A stretch of 51,996 bases of DNA from Bacteroidaceae bacterium. GTDB taxonomy: Bacteria; Bacteroidota; Bacteroidia; Bacteroidales; Bacteroidaceae. The notes under the pieces are model-generated. The model saw only the letters and a list, made by a program, of their open reading frames with translations. It had not been told where the DNA came from and ran no database searches. Positions 8,220-16,678 of this stretch are shown here, piece by piece. The stretch is from contig JAFZFN010000011.1 of NCBI GenBank assembly GCA_017555875.1, forward strand, positions 1-51,996, given 5' to 3'. The position numbers and the translations under genes are program-made. Position 1 is the first letter of the stretch, and each line of letters starts with the position of its first letter.

Positions 8220-8757
8220 TGCCAAGCAGGATGAGCACCACGCCGCCTAGGGGCTCTACAGGAAGCCGTAACTTATTCCCAACAAGGCTTCCAATGAAGC
8301 ATCCGCCCAGAGCAAGCACAAAAGAGGCCAAACCTATGGCTATCAATGGGAAGACAAGGCTGGCGAGCGTGTTCATCCCGATACAAGTAAATGAGATACC
8401 TACGGCCAAAGCATCGATGCTGACTCCTACGGAAAGCACGAGCACTGTAGCCAATCGAGTCGGGTCGAAATGGTGCTCCTCTTCATCTTGAACACCTTCA
8501 CGGATCATCTTAACACCCAAAAAGACTAGAATAGCAAAGGCTATCCAATGGTCATAGCTCTCAATAAGGTTATAGAAATACACCGAGCCAGCCCAACCCA
8601 TCAAGGGCATGAGCGCCTGAAACAGGCCGAAGAAGAAGGCAACGGTAAGGAAATTGCCCAGCTTGACACGCTTGAGAATAAGTCCCGCAGCAATGGCAAC
8701 AGTGAAACTATCCATAGCAAGAGCAAGGGCTGTGAGCCAAACTTCGAGTGTAGTCAT
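8191..8757 (-). CDS. mntP: Manganese efflux pump MntP
   Basis: A 188-residue inner-membrane protein with six predicted membrane segments arranged as two similar halves, each opening with an acidic motif: LALAMDSFTVAIAAG near the N-terminus and VGVSIDALAVGISF in the second half. These aspartates are the signature of MntP, which exports Mn2+ and limits manganese toxicity. The start at 8757 is preferred to 8808 because it yields MTTLEVWLTALALAMDS, as in known MntP. It follows the DUF6048 gene by one base and ends the five-gene operon from 11498. Known mntP genes often sit behind a yybP-ykoY riboswitch; none is visible here. Confidence 0.92.
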   Translation of the reverse strand: MTTLEVWLTALALAMDSFTVAIAAGLILKRVKLGNFLTVAFFFGLFQALMPLMGWAGSVYFYNLIESYDHWIAFAILVFLGVKMIREGVQDEEEHHFDPTRLATVLVLSVGVSIDALAVGISFTCIGMNTLASLVFPLIAIGLASFVLALGGCFIGSLVGNKLRLPVEPLGGVVLILLGIKILCEHLM

Positions 8758-8758
8758 A

Positions 8759-9481
8759 TCATTTCTTTTTAGATAAGTTGAAGTAATAACTAATCGTGTA
8801 GGCAGCACCTAGCACACCCTTCTTACCCACACCAAAACCCGGAATATACCAAGGGCCACCATGAGATAGCTTTCCTTGATAGAGAGGATATTTATAACGA
8901 AGCGACCACCCCATCCAAAAGTTCTTGGCTATCTCGGCACGCACCCCACCCACAGCCTCGACCCAAAGAGTACGACAGGGCACATCGACAAATTGCACGG
9001 CAGCCTCATCGCCCCATATAGGGTCACGGAGAGGAGGAGCCTCGACACTGTAGTCAAACGACGTGTAGCCCACACGCCCACCAAGAAAGATGTAGCCAGG
9101 CTTGTCTTTCTCGTACTGCATGTTATAATCCATCCCGACACGGTAGTAGGGCGCACGAGTGCGATAGCCAATCTCATAGAGCTGGCTCACCATGTCTGCA
9201 CTACCCATGCCCACCTCCACAGTCGGAAAGAATCGGTTATCGATGGCTAACGTAGCAGATAGCTCAGAACTATAGTAGGCATCCTTCACAAAGACCGGGT
9301 AGATATAGCCAAAAACATCTGCCGAGAGGTAAAGTCCCAGCGCACCTTTGCCCTTGGGTGTCCCTTGAGGAGAGGATGGCTGAGCCTCAGCACCGAGAAT
9401 CCTGGCATGTGAACCCAGAAAGGGAGCCAACAGACTAATCAGCAGTACGATATATAACCTGAATGTTTTCACGTTCATCAT
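8759..9481 (-). CDS. DUF6048 family protein, probable outer-membrane barrel
   Basis: A 240-residue exported protein. Residues 1-27 form a signal peptide (LYIVLLISLLAPFLG). The mature part is rich in aromatic and glycine residues with alternating strand patterns (GYIFLGGRVGYTSFDY, FWMGWSLRYKYPLYQG) and a strand-like end ISYYFNL, suggesting a small beta-barrel. It matches what I know of the DUF6048 family of Bacteroidales, which is paired with DUF6452. Here the two reading frames overlap by 47 bases. Two consecutive ATGs at 9481 and 9478 are equally good starts. Function is unknown. Confidence 0.75.
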   Translation of the reverse strand: MMNVKTFRLYIVLLISLLAPFLGSHARILGAEAQPSSPQGTPKGKGALGLYLSADVFGYIYPVFVKDAYYSSELSATLAIDNRFFPTVEVGMGSADMVSQLYEIGYRTRAPYYRVGMDYNMQYEKDKPGYIFLGGRVGYTSFDYSVEAPPLRDPIWGDEAAVQFVDVPCRTLWVEAVGGVRAEIAKNFWMGWSLRYKYPLYQGKLSHGGPWYIPGFGVGKKGVLGAAYTISYYFNLSKKK

Positions 9482-9932
9482 AATCTACATCGGGAGAATT
9501 GAGGAGAAGGGTATCGATCAGATGATGAGTGCTGCCAACCGAGGTGATGGTATGATACATAGCTGTACCGCAATCTACAGAGACGAGCACTGGAGTATTG
9601 ACATGAGTGACATAGATGCTATCATACAACACATAGCTCTCATCGAAAATATAGCTAAAAACGAGAGTGTCAGTCTCATGCGTATAGCTCATAGGGAAAA
9701 GTACCTCTGACGCATTTGCCTTCCTATTGATTACGATAGTGTCGCCTTGCTGACGTACAGCACTGACTGTCAAAGCTCCATTGATTGACACCAGATCACC
9801 ATACACATTGCGGAAGACCATCTTTCCCAGTACCGTATTGTTGATGGGGCAATCTTCGCTCGAGCAAGCTACCACACTCCCCACCACGAGGAGAGCTATC
9901 AACAAACGAGTCACATCACGAAAACATCTCAT
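9435..9932 (-). CDS. DUF6452 family lipoprotein
   Basis: A 165-residue lipoprotein: signal sequence LLIALLVVGSVVACSS with the lipobox cysteine at 23, then several short beta strands and a Cys near residue 124 (VDCGTAMYHT). It belongs to the DUF6452 family, always found beside DUF6048 in Bacteroidales to my knowledge. The start codon shares one base with the stop of the upstream glycosyltransferase (TGATG), indicating translational coupling. Its end overlaps the DUF6048 gene by 47 bases. The pairing suggests a lipoprotein plus barrel acting together at the outer membrane; this is inference. Confidence 0.75.
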   Translation of the reverse strand: MRCFRDVTRLLIALLVVGSVVACSSEDCPINNTVLGKMVFRNVYGDLVSINGALTVSAVRQQGDTIVINRKANASEVLFPMSYTHETDTLVFSYIFDESYVLYDSIYVTHVNTPVLVSVDCGTAMYHTITSVGSTHHLIDTLLLNSPDVDYDERENIQVIYRTAD

Positions 9933-10882
9933 CAGAACTCCTTCTCTATTTTATAATTATTGCGTTCCTGCGAATTACGACTAATGAGTTCGCCCAAGAA
10001 TCCTGTCAGAAACAGTTGGAATCCCAAGATCATACCCACCAAAGCAAGATAGAAATAGGGGCTATCGGTCACAAGACGAGCGGGAATACCCTTGCCTAAG
10101 CAATAGAGCTTACCTACACCAATACCCACCACACACAATAGACAGATGAAGAACATCACTGAACCCCATAAGCCAAAGAAGTGCATGGGCTTGACACCAA
10201 ACTTAGAGAGGAACCACAACGAGATCAAGTCAAGATAGCCATTGACAAAACGATCGAGCCCAAACTTCGTGCTTCCATACTTGCGTGCCTGATGCTGAAC
10301 CACCTTCTCCCCAATCTTGCTAAAGCCCGCATTCTTAGCCAAATAGGGGATATAACGATGCATCTCACCATATACTTCGATGTTCTTGACCACCTCACGA
10401 CGATAGGCTTTGAGGCCACAATTGAAGTCATGCAGGTTCTTGATGCCCGAAACCTTGCGGGCCGTGGCATTGAACAGCTTGGTCGGCAATGTCTTCGACA
10501 GGGGGTCATATCGTTTCTGTTTGTAACCCGACACTAGATCATAGCCTTCCTCGACAATCATGCGATACAACTCGGGGATCTCGTCGGGAGAGTCCTGCAG
10601 GTCTGCATCCATCGTAATCACTACATCTCCCTCTGCACGCTCGAACCCACAAAACAACGCAGGCGATTTGCCATAGTTGCGACGAAACTTGATTCCCTTG
10701 ACCTCGGGATATTGAGCATGTAGCCCCTCAATAACCTTCCAAGAGTCGTCGGTAGACCCATCATTGACAAAATATATCTCATAAGAGTAACCATTGTCCT
10801 CCATCACACGCTTAATCCACGCATGCAACTCGGGAAGGCTCTCGGCTTCGTTGTATAAAGGGATGATAACGGAAATATCCAT
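9932..10882 (-). CDS. Family 2 glycosyltransferase with C-terminal membrane anchor
   Basis: A 316-residue GtrB/DPM1-type enzyme that transfers a sugar from a nucleotide donor to undecaprenyl phosphate. The GT-A domain covers residues 1-225: VIIPLYNEAESLPEL at the N-terminus, VNDGSTDDSW, the metal-binding MDADLQDSPDE near 92-102, and LHDFNCGLKAYRREV. Two membrane helices follow (about 232-255 and 270-292), then a basic tail. The sugar and final acceptor are unknown; relatives feed glycans or lipid A modification. It is the second gene of the DUF4199-to-mntP operon and overlaps the next gene by one base. Confidence 0.9.
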   Translation of the reverse strand: MDISVIIPLYNEAESLPELHAWIKRVMEDNGYSYEIYFVNDGSTDDSWKVIEGLHAQYPEVKGIKFRRNYGKSPALFCGFERAEGDVVITMDADLQDSPDEIPELYRMIVEEGYDLVSGYKQKRYDPLSKTLPTKLFNATARKVSGIKNLHDFNCGLKAYRREVVKNIEVYGEMHRYIPYLAKNAGFSKIGEKVVQHQARKYGSTKFGLDRFVNGYLDLISLWFLSKFGVKPMHFFGLWGSVMFFICLLCVVGIGVGKLYCLGKGIPARLVTDSPYFYLALVGMILGFQLFLTGFLGELISRNSQERNNYKIEKEF

Positions 10883-10922
10883 ATTCTTACTATTTTGACG
10901 TTTGCGATATTATGTTTGCTAT

Positions 10923-11498
10923 TTAAAAAGTCTTCGTCTGCTTGTTGTGCCTCACAAAAAGAGCTACCGGAAGTGATAGAACGATACTCCACGACACATT
11001 GTTGCTCAGCATGCCCATAGCCATATCGATAGGCGACATGGCTTGCAGCTGTGTTATGGTCTGCTGCATCAGTTCGATGTATTGTCCTAACTGCGCAATG
11101 CTCTCAGCATTTGCTCCCTCCAATGCGCTGAAATCAACACTTTGCAATTGTTCTACGCTCTGCACCAAAGCGCCCACCATGGCCCCGCCATCGATAAAGG
11201 CAAAATAGATATAATGCGCAGCGGCTGCCAACAACGAAGCAAACCCCATCGTGAGCATCGAAAAAGAGAAGGCACGGAAGAAATCTATCTCTCCCCCACA
11301 ATAGCGTTCCCTATACAATCTCACCACTCTATAGATCAGGAATGGCACCATCAGCGTCAGTCCCAAGAATAGGAAGACCGCCAGGGTGGAGTGTAAGCTC
11401 ATGGGGAATAAGCAAAACTTACCTATATAATATAGGCCCACCACTGCACCATAGTTCATGGCACAATTTACCATCGTGGGCTGTTCGGAATTACTCAT
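10923..11498 (-). CDS. DUF4199 family membrane protein
   Basis: A 191-residue inner-membrane protein with four predicted membrane helices: near 14-32, 37-58, 77-102 and 165-182. Between helices 3 and 4 a glutamine-rich amphipathic stretch (about 103-160) looks helical or coiled-coil. It fits DUF4199, a Bacteroidetes family of unknown function regularly encoded just before a GtrB-type glycosyltransferase, as here (40 bases apart). A strong promoter lies 29 bases upstream, making it the first gene of a five-gene operon. Confidence 0.85.
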   Translation of the reverse strand: MSNSEQPTMVNCAMNYGAVVGLYYIGKFCLFPMSLHSTLAVFLFLGLTLMVPFLIYRVVRLYRERYCGGEIDFFRAFSFSMLTMGFASLLAAAAHYIYFAFIDGGAMVGALVQSVEQLQSVDFSALEGANAESIAQLGQYIELMQQTITQLQAMSPIDMAMGMLSNNVSWSIVLSLPVALFVRHNKQTKTF

Positions 11499-11526
11499 AG
11501 ATGTGAAACGTATTACTATTAATCGG

Positions 11527-11557
11527 CAAAAATACGTCTATTTGGGCGAAAAGCAAA
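11527..11557 (-). promoter_or_regulatory. Promoter of the DUF4199-mntP operon
   Basis: Minus strand TTTTG (-33 box, 11557-11554) is followed after 19 bases by TATTTTTG (11534-11527). This matches the Bacteroidetes sigma-ABfr consensus in both boxes and spacing. Transcription should start near 11522, about 25 bases before the ATG. Confidence 0.75.
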
Positions 11558-11559
11558 AT

Positions 11560-12291
11560 TTATCCTTCAGAAAAAAGGTCTTGCAGGATATCGAGTGACT
11601 GCAAGGCGGGGAAATTGGCTATGTGGTGAGCATAATAGCCAGCTAGGTAACGCACCAAACGAGATCGCTCATGCCTATTCATGGCAATGCATGCCATCGT
11701 CTCGTAGCTAGCACTAGCAAGACGGAAGAGCAATAGGGCATCATACGAGGACATGACGGACTCTGACGGTGTACCCCAAGAGACAAAACGTCCGCTTGCT
11801 ATATCAAACAGGTCCCCCTCGCAATAATCCTCCATATTGGGAGCCACGCCGAGGAAACGAGCCAATTTGAGAAGAAACACCAAATGGAAGTTGGCATACT
11901 CCACCTCCACAACATCAAACCATCGAAACGAGTGCTCCATATATATATATAGGTCTGGATTAGCAGCCTCAGCACGTAGCGCATAGGTCAAAAACTCTGA
12001 GAGCAACATAACCACACTGCGCTTGATGGGATGATAAGGGAGCTCCTGTTGCACAAACGCCAAACGCGCCTCCTTCATACGCTGCAGCGAAGCATTCGGT
12101 TTTCTGTCCCACTGGAACTCTAGAAAACTCATTGGCTGAAACAACCTAGCTGCCGTACCCGATCGTTTACCTTGAGCACCATTGACAACAAATGAGACAT
12201 GCCCGTGCGAAGCTGTAAAAAGATGCGCAATGAATGACTTGTCATTGTACCTCACACATTGCAACACTATGCCTTTATCATCTATATACAT
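11560..12291 (-). CDS. recO: DNA repair protein RecO
   Basis: RecO works in the RecFOR pathway, loading RecA onto SSB-coated single-stranded DNA and annealing strands. The 243-residue protein has the N-terminal OB-fold pattern (DDKGIVLQCVRYNDKSFIAHL, then GHVSFVVNGAQGKRSG) and a helical C-terminal part. The zinc-finger cysteines found in some RecO proteins are not evident, which is common in Bacteroidetes. I choose the ATG at 12291; the longer frame starts with TTG at 12318, upstream of the predicted transcription start. It is separated from the next operon by a promoter. Confidence 0.9.
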   Translation of the reverse strand: MYIDDKGIVLQCVRYNDKSFIAHLFTASHGHVSFVVNGAQGKRSGTAARLFQPMSFLEFQWDRKPNASLQRMKEARLAFVQQELPYHPIKRSVVMLLSEFLTYALRAEAANPDLYIYMEHSFRWFDVVEVEYANFHLVFLLKLARFLGVAPNMEDYCEGDLFDIASGRFVSWGTPSESVMSSYDALLLFRLASASYETMACIAMNRHERSRLVRYLAGYYAHHIANFPALQSLDILQDLFSEG

Positions 12292-12315
12292 CGGATTTAC
12301 TCTTCGAAAACAATG

Positions 12316-12346
12316 CAAAACTACAAAAAAACACCGTTATGACAAA
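12316..12346 (-). promoter_or_regulatory. Promoter of recO
   Basis: Minus strand TTTG (12346-12343), 19 bases, then TAGTTTTG (12323-12316). Both boxes and spacing fit the Bacteroidetes consensus. The predicted start of transcription, near 12311, lies between the TTG at 12318 and the ATG at 12291 and so supports the ATG. Confidence 0.7.
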
Positions 12347-12363
12347 AAAAAGACTGCAAAGTA

Positions 12364-12394
12364 TTTGTGGAATAAAAAAAAGTACTTACCTTTG
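12364..12394 (+). promoter_or_regulatory. Promoter of tRNA-Glu and rpsT
   Basis: TTTG at 12364-12367, 19 bases, then TACCTTTG at 12387-12394: a textbook Bacteroidetes promoter. It is back to back with the recO promoter. With no terminator before rpsT, the tRNA and S20 are probably one transcript. Confidence 0.8.
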
Positions 12395-12444
12395 CATCCG
12401 CTTTCGAGAAACAACGCTGGTAACACAGCACGAAAGTGAAGGAT

Positions 12445-12516
12445 GGCGCTATCGTCTATCGGTTAGGACGTGAGATTTTCATTCTCAAAAGCGGGGTTCG
12501 ATTCCCCGTAGCGCTA
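12445..12516 (+). tRNA. tRNA-Glu (anticodon UUC)
   Basis: A 72-nucleotide cloverleaf. The acceptor stem GGCGCTA pairs with TAGCGCT (one G-U at the end), the D-arm contains GTCTATCGGTTAGGAC, the anticodon stem TGAGA/TCTCA holds loop TTTTCAT with anticodon TTC, and the T-arm is GGGGTTCGATTCCCC. The discriminator is A and CCA is not encoded. It lies 33 bases before rpsT. Confidence 0.96.
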
Positions 12517-12549
12517 CAAAGTTAAATTAAAAGAATAGGAAGATTAGAA

Positions 12550-12801
12550 ATGGCAAACCACAAATCATCGCTGAAGAGAATCAGACAGACTGAAACCAGA
12601 AGATTGCGCAACAGATATTATGCAAAGACAATGCGTAACGCAGTTCGTAAGCTCCGCGCAACAACTGATAAGGCTGAGGCTCAGGCTATGTACCCCGCAG
12701 TGCAGAAGATGTTGGATAAGCTCGCTAAGACTAACAACATCCACAAGAACAAGGCTGCTAATTTGAAGTCTAAGCTCTGCGCTCACATCGCAAAACTCTA
12801 A
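12550..12801 (+). CDS. rpsT: 30S ribosomal protein S20
   Basis: An 83-residue basic, helical protein that binds 16S rRNA early in small-subunit assembly. [21 protein letters not shown] and the closing [14 protein letters not shown] are diagnostic. Codon use is that of a highly expressed gene. It follows tRNA-Glu by 33 bases and probably shares its promoter; a terminator follows 23 bases after the stop. Confidence 0.97.
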   Translation: MANHKSSLKRIRQTETRRLRNRYYAKTMRNAVRKLRATTDKAEAQAMYPAVQKMLDKLAKTNNIHKNKAANLKSKLCAHIAKL

Positions 12802-12824
12802 GAGAACCTTATCAAAACAAATAC

Positions 12825-12857
12825 ATATAGGGCTGGAAGTATATTCCGGCCCTATAT
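12825..12857 (+). terminator. Terminator of rpsT
   Basis: A stem of about 14 pairs (ATATAGGGCTGGAA against TTCCGGCCCTATAT, one mismatch) with a short loop, followed by TGTTAAT. It lies between rpsT and the symporter gene. The U-tract is weak but the stem is strong. Confidence 0.7.
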
Positions 12858-12894
12858 TGTTAATACACCTCACTACCCCACACATCATCTTATC

Positions 12895-14277
12895 ATGACC
12901 AATAATACTCGCGAAAATTTCAGCAGCAAGCTCGGCGCCGTACTAGCCGCAGCAGGCTCAGCCGTCGGACTTGGCAACATATGGCGTTTTCCCATTGAGA
13001 CAGGACAGAATGGAGGTGCTGCCTTCATCATCATCTACATAGCTTGCGTATTCCTCTTGGGTATCCCCATCATGATGAGCGAATTCTTCATCGGACGCCA
13101 CACCCACACCAACACCGCAGGTGCCTATCGCAAGCTTGCCCCTAACACACAATGGAAATGGGTGGGACGCCTCGGCGTATTGTCGGGATTTGTCATCCTC
13201 AGCTATTACTCTGTCGTAGCAGGATGGACAGCCGAATACACAAGGCTCGCCATCTGCAATGCCTTCGATGGGAAGAACGCTACCGACTTCCCCTCCATCT
13301 TCAACACCTTCGTAAGCAACCCCTGGAAATCGGTATCATGGATGTTCGCCTTCATGATAGTCACCCACATCATCGTCATACGGGGCGTAAAGGGAGGCAT
13401 CGAGAAGTTTTCCAAAATAATGATGCCCGCCCTCTTCGTCATCTTGATCGTACTAGCCGTCTGCTCCGTGATGCTTCCTGGAGCCTCGAAAGGATTGGAG
13501 TTTATGCTCAAGCCCGACTTCAGCAAGATCACCGCTTCCGCATGGCTAAGCGCCATGGGACAAGCCTTTTTCTCCCTCAGCCTCGGACTAGGTTGCCTCT
13601 GCACCTACGGGTCCTATTTCCGTAGCGACACCAACATCGGGAAGACAGCCCTCAACGTAGCCATCATCGACACCTTTGTGGCCATCATGTCAGGATTCAT
13701 TATCTTCCCCGCTGTATTCAACGCAGGCTATGCCATCAGCAGCAACGACATAGGCCCATCGCTACTCTTCATCACCATGCCCAACGTCTTCCAGCAGGCC
13801 TTCGGCAGCCTCCCCCTACTCTCCTATGCCGTCTCTGTGCTCTTCTATTTCCTTCTGGTAGTAGCAGCCCTCACCTCAACAATATCAATGCATGAGGTTG
13901 TCACGGCCTATGTATCAGAGGAGTTCGCCATGAGTCGCCGAAAAGCCGCAGCCATCGTCACCATCACCTGCTCCGCCGTAGGCTTACTCTGCGCTCTATC
14001 GTTTGGCCCGTTCAGCGAGTTCAAATTGTTGGGGATGACCATATTTGACTTCTTCGACTATGTATCCTCCAACCTCATGCTCCCCATAGGCGGTATGTTT
14101 ATTTCACTATTTGCCGGTTGGTACCTTGACAAACGCCTCCTACGCGACGAGATCACCAATCACGGCACCCTGCGTGTACCCTACTTGCGCATGGTCATCT
14201 TTATCCTCCGGTACCTAGCGCCTATAGCTATCGCCATCATTCTGCTCAATCAGCTCGGATTATTCCACAGGGGATAA
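12895..14277 (+). CDS. Sodium:neurotransmitter symporter (NSS) family transporter
   Basis: A 460-residue inner-membrane transporter of the LeuT/NSS family, which couples Na+ influx to amino-acid uptake. The signature at the N-terminus is clear: AAAGSAVGLGNIWRFPIETGQNGG carries the unwound helix 1 that binds substrate and sodium. About eleven membrane segments follow, and the protein ends after a final helix (IAIAIILLNQLGL) with almost no tail. The substrate is probably a hydrophobic or aromatic amino acid, but this cannot be fixed from sequence. It is followed after 68 bases by the HD hydrolase, possibly in one transcript. Confidence 0.92.
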   Translation: MTNNTRENFSSKLGAVLAAAGSAVGLGNIWRFPIETGQNGGAAFIIIYIACVFLLGIPIMMSEFFIGRHTHTNTAGAYRKLAPNTQWKWVGRLGVLSGFVILSYYSVVAGWTAEYTRLAICNAFDGKNATDFPSIFNTFVSNPWKSVSWMFAFMIVTHIIVIRGVKGGIEKFSKIMMPALFVILIVLAVCSVMLPGASKGLEFMLKPDFSKITASAWLSAMGQAFFSLSLGLGCLCTYGSYFRSDTNIGKTALNVAIIDTFVAIMSGFIIFPAVFNAGYAISSNDIGPSLLFITMPNVFQQAFGSLPLLSYAVSVLFYFLLVVAALTSTISMHEVVTAYVSEEFAMSRRKAAAIVTITCSAVGLLCALSFGPFSEFKLLGMTIFDFFDYVSSNLMLPIGGMFISLFAGWYLDKRLLRDEITNHGTLRVPYLRMVIFILRYLAPIAIAIILLNQLGLFHRG

Positions 14278-14345
14278 GCTACCTAGAGAAGCTCTCACTC
14301 TCAACAAACTTCAACAACAAGTTTTATCCCCCCAAAAAAAAGGAC

Positions 14346-14879
14346 ATGAGCCCACTAGAAATCATAAACAAGTATTGCACCAACGAGAAGCAGAAACACA
14401 TACTGCTCACTCATAGCCGCTCTGTCGCCGACAAAGCAATTGAAATCACACGACTACACCCAGAGCTGCAGGCAGACAAACAATTCATCGAAGAGGCTGC
14501 CCTCCTACACGACATCGGCATCGTACATGTAAATGCCCCTGCCATCGAATGCCTTGGTACAGAGCCCTACATATGCCACGGCATCCTAGGTGCAGAGATA
14601 TTGCGCAATGAGGGACTAGAGCGACATGCCCTAGTATGCGAACGACACACAGGGACAGGACTTACACTACAGCAGATCATAACACAGGGGCTACCCCTCC
14701 CCCATCGCGACATGCAACCCATCAGCATAGAGGAACAGATCATCTGCTTTGCAGACAAGTTCTTCTCCAAGACACGCCTCGACACCGAGAAGTCCATAGA
14801 GCAAGCACGCCGCAGCCTTGAGAAATTTGGCCCCGAGGGATTGGTCAAATTTGACGGGTGGTGTAAGATGTTTCTATAA
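14346..14879 (+). CDS. HD-domain phosphohydrolase
   Basis: A 177-residue cytoplasmic HD/HDIG-type metal-dependent hydrolase. The motif LLTHSRSVAD supplies the first histidine (His23), LLHDIG the HD pair (His55, Asp56), with later His residues in CHGILGAEILR and CERHTGTG and an aspartate in CFADKFFS. Such proteins cleave phosphate from nucleotides or related small molecules. Length matches the small stand-alone HDIG proteins of Bacteroidales, whose substrate is unknown. A purine-rich AAGGAC precedes the ATG. Confidence 0.85.
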   Translation: MSPLEIINKYCTNEKQKHILLTHSRSVADKAIEITRLHPELQADKQFIEEAALLHDIGIVHVNAPAIECLGTEPYICHGILGAEILRNEGLERHALVCERHTGTGLTLQQIITQGLPLPHRDMQPISIEEQIICFADKFFSKTRLDTEKSIEQARRSLEKFGPEGLVKFDGWCKMFL

Positions 14880-15036
14880 AGATATATAATAAAAGCGCCA
14901 GCTGCAAAATAATCAAGTAAACTTGATATTTCTCGCTCGCTTTTTCGTATCTTTGAGACTCTCGAAGATACTTTCGCTCGCTGTGAAAAATATTCAAGTA
15001 AACTTGATATTTCTCGCTCGCTTTTTCGTATCTTTG
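14875..15036 (+). repeat. 81-bp tandem promoter element, two copies (glyS)
   Basis: Two copies end at 14955 and 15036, again exactly 81 bases apart. Each has the dyad CAAGTAAACTTG, then ATATTTCTCGCTCGCTTTTTCG and the -7 element TATCTTTG (14948-14955 and 15029-15036). Compared with the murB copies the dyad arms changed from AAGC/GCTT to AAGT/ACTT, so symmetry is kept. The element reads toward glyS, with a leader of about 36 bases after the second copy. Confidence 0.85.
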
Positions 15037-15075
15037 CATGCTTATAGACAAATAGATTAAAAAACAAGGATAATT

Positions 15076-16620
15076 ATGGCACAACAAGAAGAAACTTTCA
15101 AGAAAATCGTATCGCACTGTAAGGAGTACGGTTTCGTGTTCCCCTCATCAGAGATCTATGACGGCCTTGGCGCTGTATATGACTACGGTCAGATGGGTGT
15201 GGAGCTGAAGAACAATATCAAACAATACTGGTGGCAGTCTATGGTGTTGCTCAACGACAACATCGTAGGTATCGACTCGGCCATCTTCATGCACCCCACC
15301 ATCTGGAAGGCTTCGGGCCATGTGGATGCATTCAATGACCCCCTCATTGACAACAAGGACTCAAAGAAGCGCTACCGCGCCGATGTACTCATCGAGGATC
15401 AGCTCGCCAAGTATGACGAGAAGATTGGCAAGGAGGTAGCCAAGGCTGCCAAGCGTTTTGGCGAGGCGTTTGACGAGGCACAGTTCCTCGCTACCAACGG
15501 TCGCGTGCTCGAGATCCAGGCCAAGCGCGATGCCCTCCACGAGCGTTTCGCTGCTGCCCTCAACGCATCAGACCTCAACGAGCTCCGTCAGATCATCCTT
15601 GACGAGGAGATCGTATGCCCCATCTCTGGTACACGCAACTGGACCGAGGTGCGTCAGTTCAACCTCATGTTCTCTACCGAAATGGGTTCTACCGCTGACG
15701 GTGCTATGAAGATCTACCTCCGCCCCGAGACAGCGCAGGGTATCTTCGTCAACTACCTCAATGTACAGAAGACCGGCCGCATGAAGGTGCCCTTCGGTAT
15801 CGCACAGATCGGTAAGGCCTTCCGTAACGAGATCGTAGCCCGTCAGTTCATCTTCCGTATGCGCGAGTTCGAGCAGATGGAGATGCAGTTCTTCGTACGC
15901 CCTGGCACAGAGCTCGAGTGGTTTGCCAAGTGGAAGGAGACCCGCTTGAAGTGGCACAAGGCGCTCGGCTTCGGTGACGACCACTACCGCTACCACGACC
16001 ACGACAAGCTTGCTCACTACGCCAACGCAGCTACCGACATCGAGTTCCTCATGCCCTTCGGCTTCAAGGAGGTAGAGGGTATCCACAGCCGTACCGACTT
16101 TGACCTCTCACAGCACGAGAAATATTCGGGCAAGAGCATCAAGTACTTCGATCCCGAGATCAACGAGAGCTACGTTCCCTATGTTATCGAGACCTCAATC
16201 GGTGTTGACCGCATGTTCCTCAGCGTACTCTGCGCATCATACCAAGAGGAGAAGCTCGAGAATGGTGAGACCCGCGTAGTACTGCGCCTGCCCGCCGCCC
16301 TCGCTCCCGTGAAGCTTGCCATCATGCCTTTGGTGAAGAAGGACGGTCTGCCCGAGAAGGCACGCGAGATCCAGGATATGCTGAAGTTCCACTTCAACTG
16401 CCAGTACGACGAGAAGGACTCTATCGGTAAGCGCTACCGCCGTCAGGATGCTATCGGTACTCCTTACTGTATCACTATCGACCACGACACCCTCAAGGAT
16501 AACTGTGTGACTCTGCGTAACCGCGACACCATGCAGCAGGAGCGCGTGAGCATCGACAGCCTCGTAGGACTTCTTGCCGACAAGGTGAGCATCACTGGCG
16601 TACTCAAAACTTTGAAGTAA
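15076..16620 (+). CDS. glyS: Glycine--tRNA ligase (dimeric, class II)
   Basis: A 514-residue single-chain glycyl-tRNA synthetase of the alpha2 type. FKKIVSHCKEYGFVFPSSEIY opens the catalytic domain; IWKASGHVDAF, RPETAQGIFVNY (motif 2 region) and FRNEIVARQFIFRMREFEQ are hallmarks; the C-terminal anticodon-binding domain starts near residue 415 (LAPVKLAIMPLVKK). The active-site insertion around residues 95-175 is normal for the family. Codon use is strongly biased and differs from neighbours, as expected for high expression. Transcription is probably from the duplicated promoter element just upstream. Confidence 0.97.
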   Translation: MAQQEETFKKIVSHCKEYGFVFPSSEIYDGLGAVYDYGQMGVELKNNIKQYWWQSMVLLNDNIVGIDSAIFMHPTIWKASGHVDAFNDPLIDNKDSKKRYRADVLIEDQLAKYDEKIGKEVAKAAKRFGEAFDEAQFLATNGRVLEIQAKRDALHERFAAALNASDLNELRQIILDEEIVCPISGTRNWTEVRQFNLMFSTEMGSTADGAMKIYLRPETAQGIFVNYLNVQKTGRMKVPFGIAQIGKAFRNEIVARQFIFRMREFEQMEMQFFVRPGTELEWFAKWKETRLKWHKALGFGDDHYRYHDHDKLAHYANAATDIEFLMPFGFKEVEGIHSRTDFDLSQHEKYSGKSIKYFDPEINESYVPYVIETSIGVDRMFLSVLCASYQEEKLENGETRVVLRLPAALAPVKLAIMPLVKKDGLPEKAREIQDMLKFHFNCQYDEKDSIGKRYRRQDAIGTPYCITIDHDTLKDNCVTLRNRDTMQQERVSIDSLVGLLADKVSITGVLKTLK

Positions 16621-16623
16621 AAG

Positions 16624-16665
16624 ACCCGCCCCAAACCCCTCCCTCTATGGAGGGGCTTTGCGGGC
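16624..16665. terminator. Hairpin after glyS
   Basis: CCCCTCC and GGAGGGG pair around CTCTAT, with outer pairing between CCCGC/CAAA and TTTG/CGGG. The structure starts four bases past the glyS stop. There is no U-tract, so it may be an mRNA stabiliser, or a partial terminator between glyS and the FKBP gene. Confidence 0.5.
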
Positions 16666-16678
16666 AATATATATAAAG

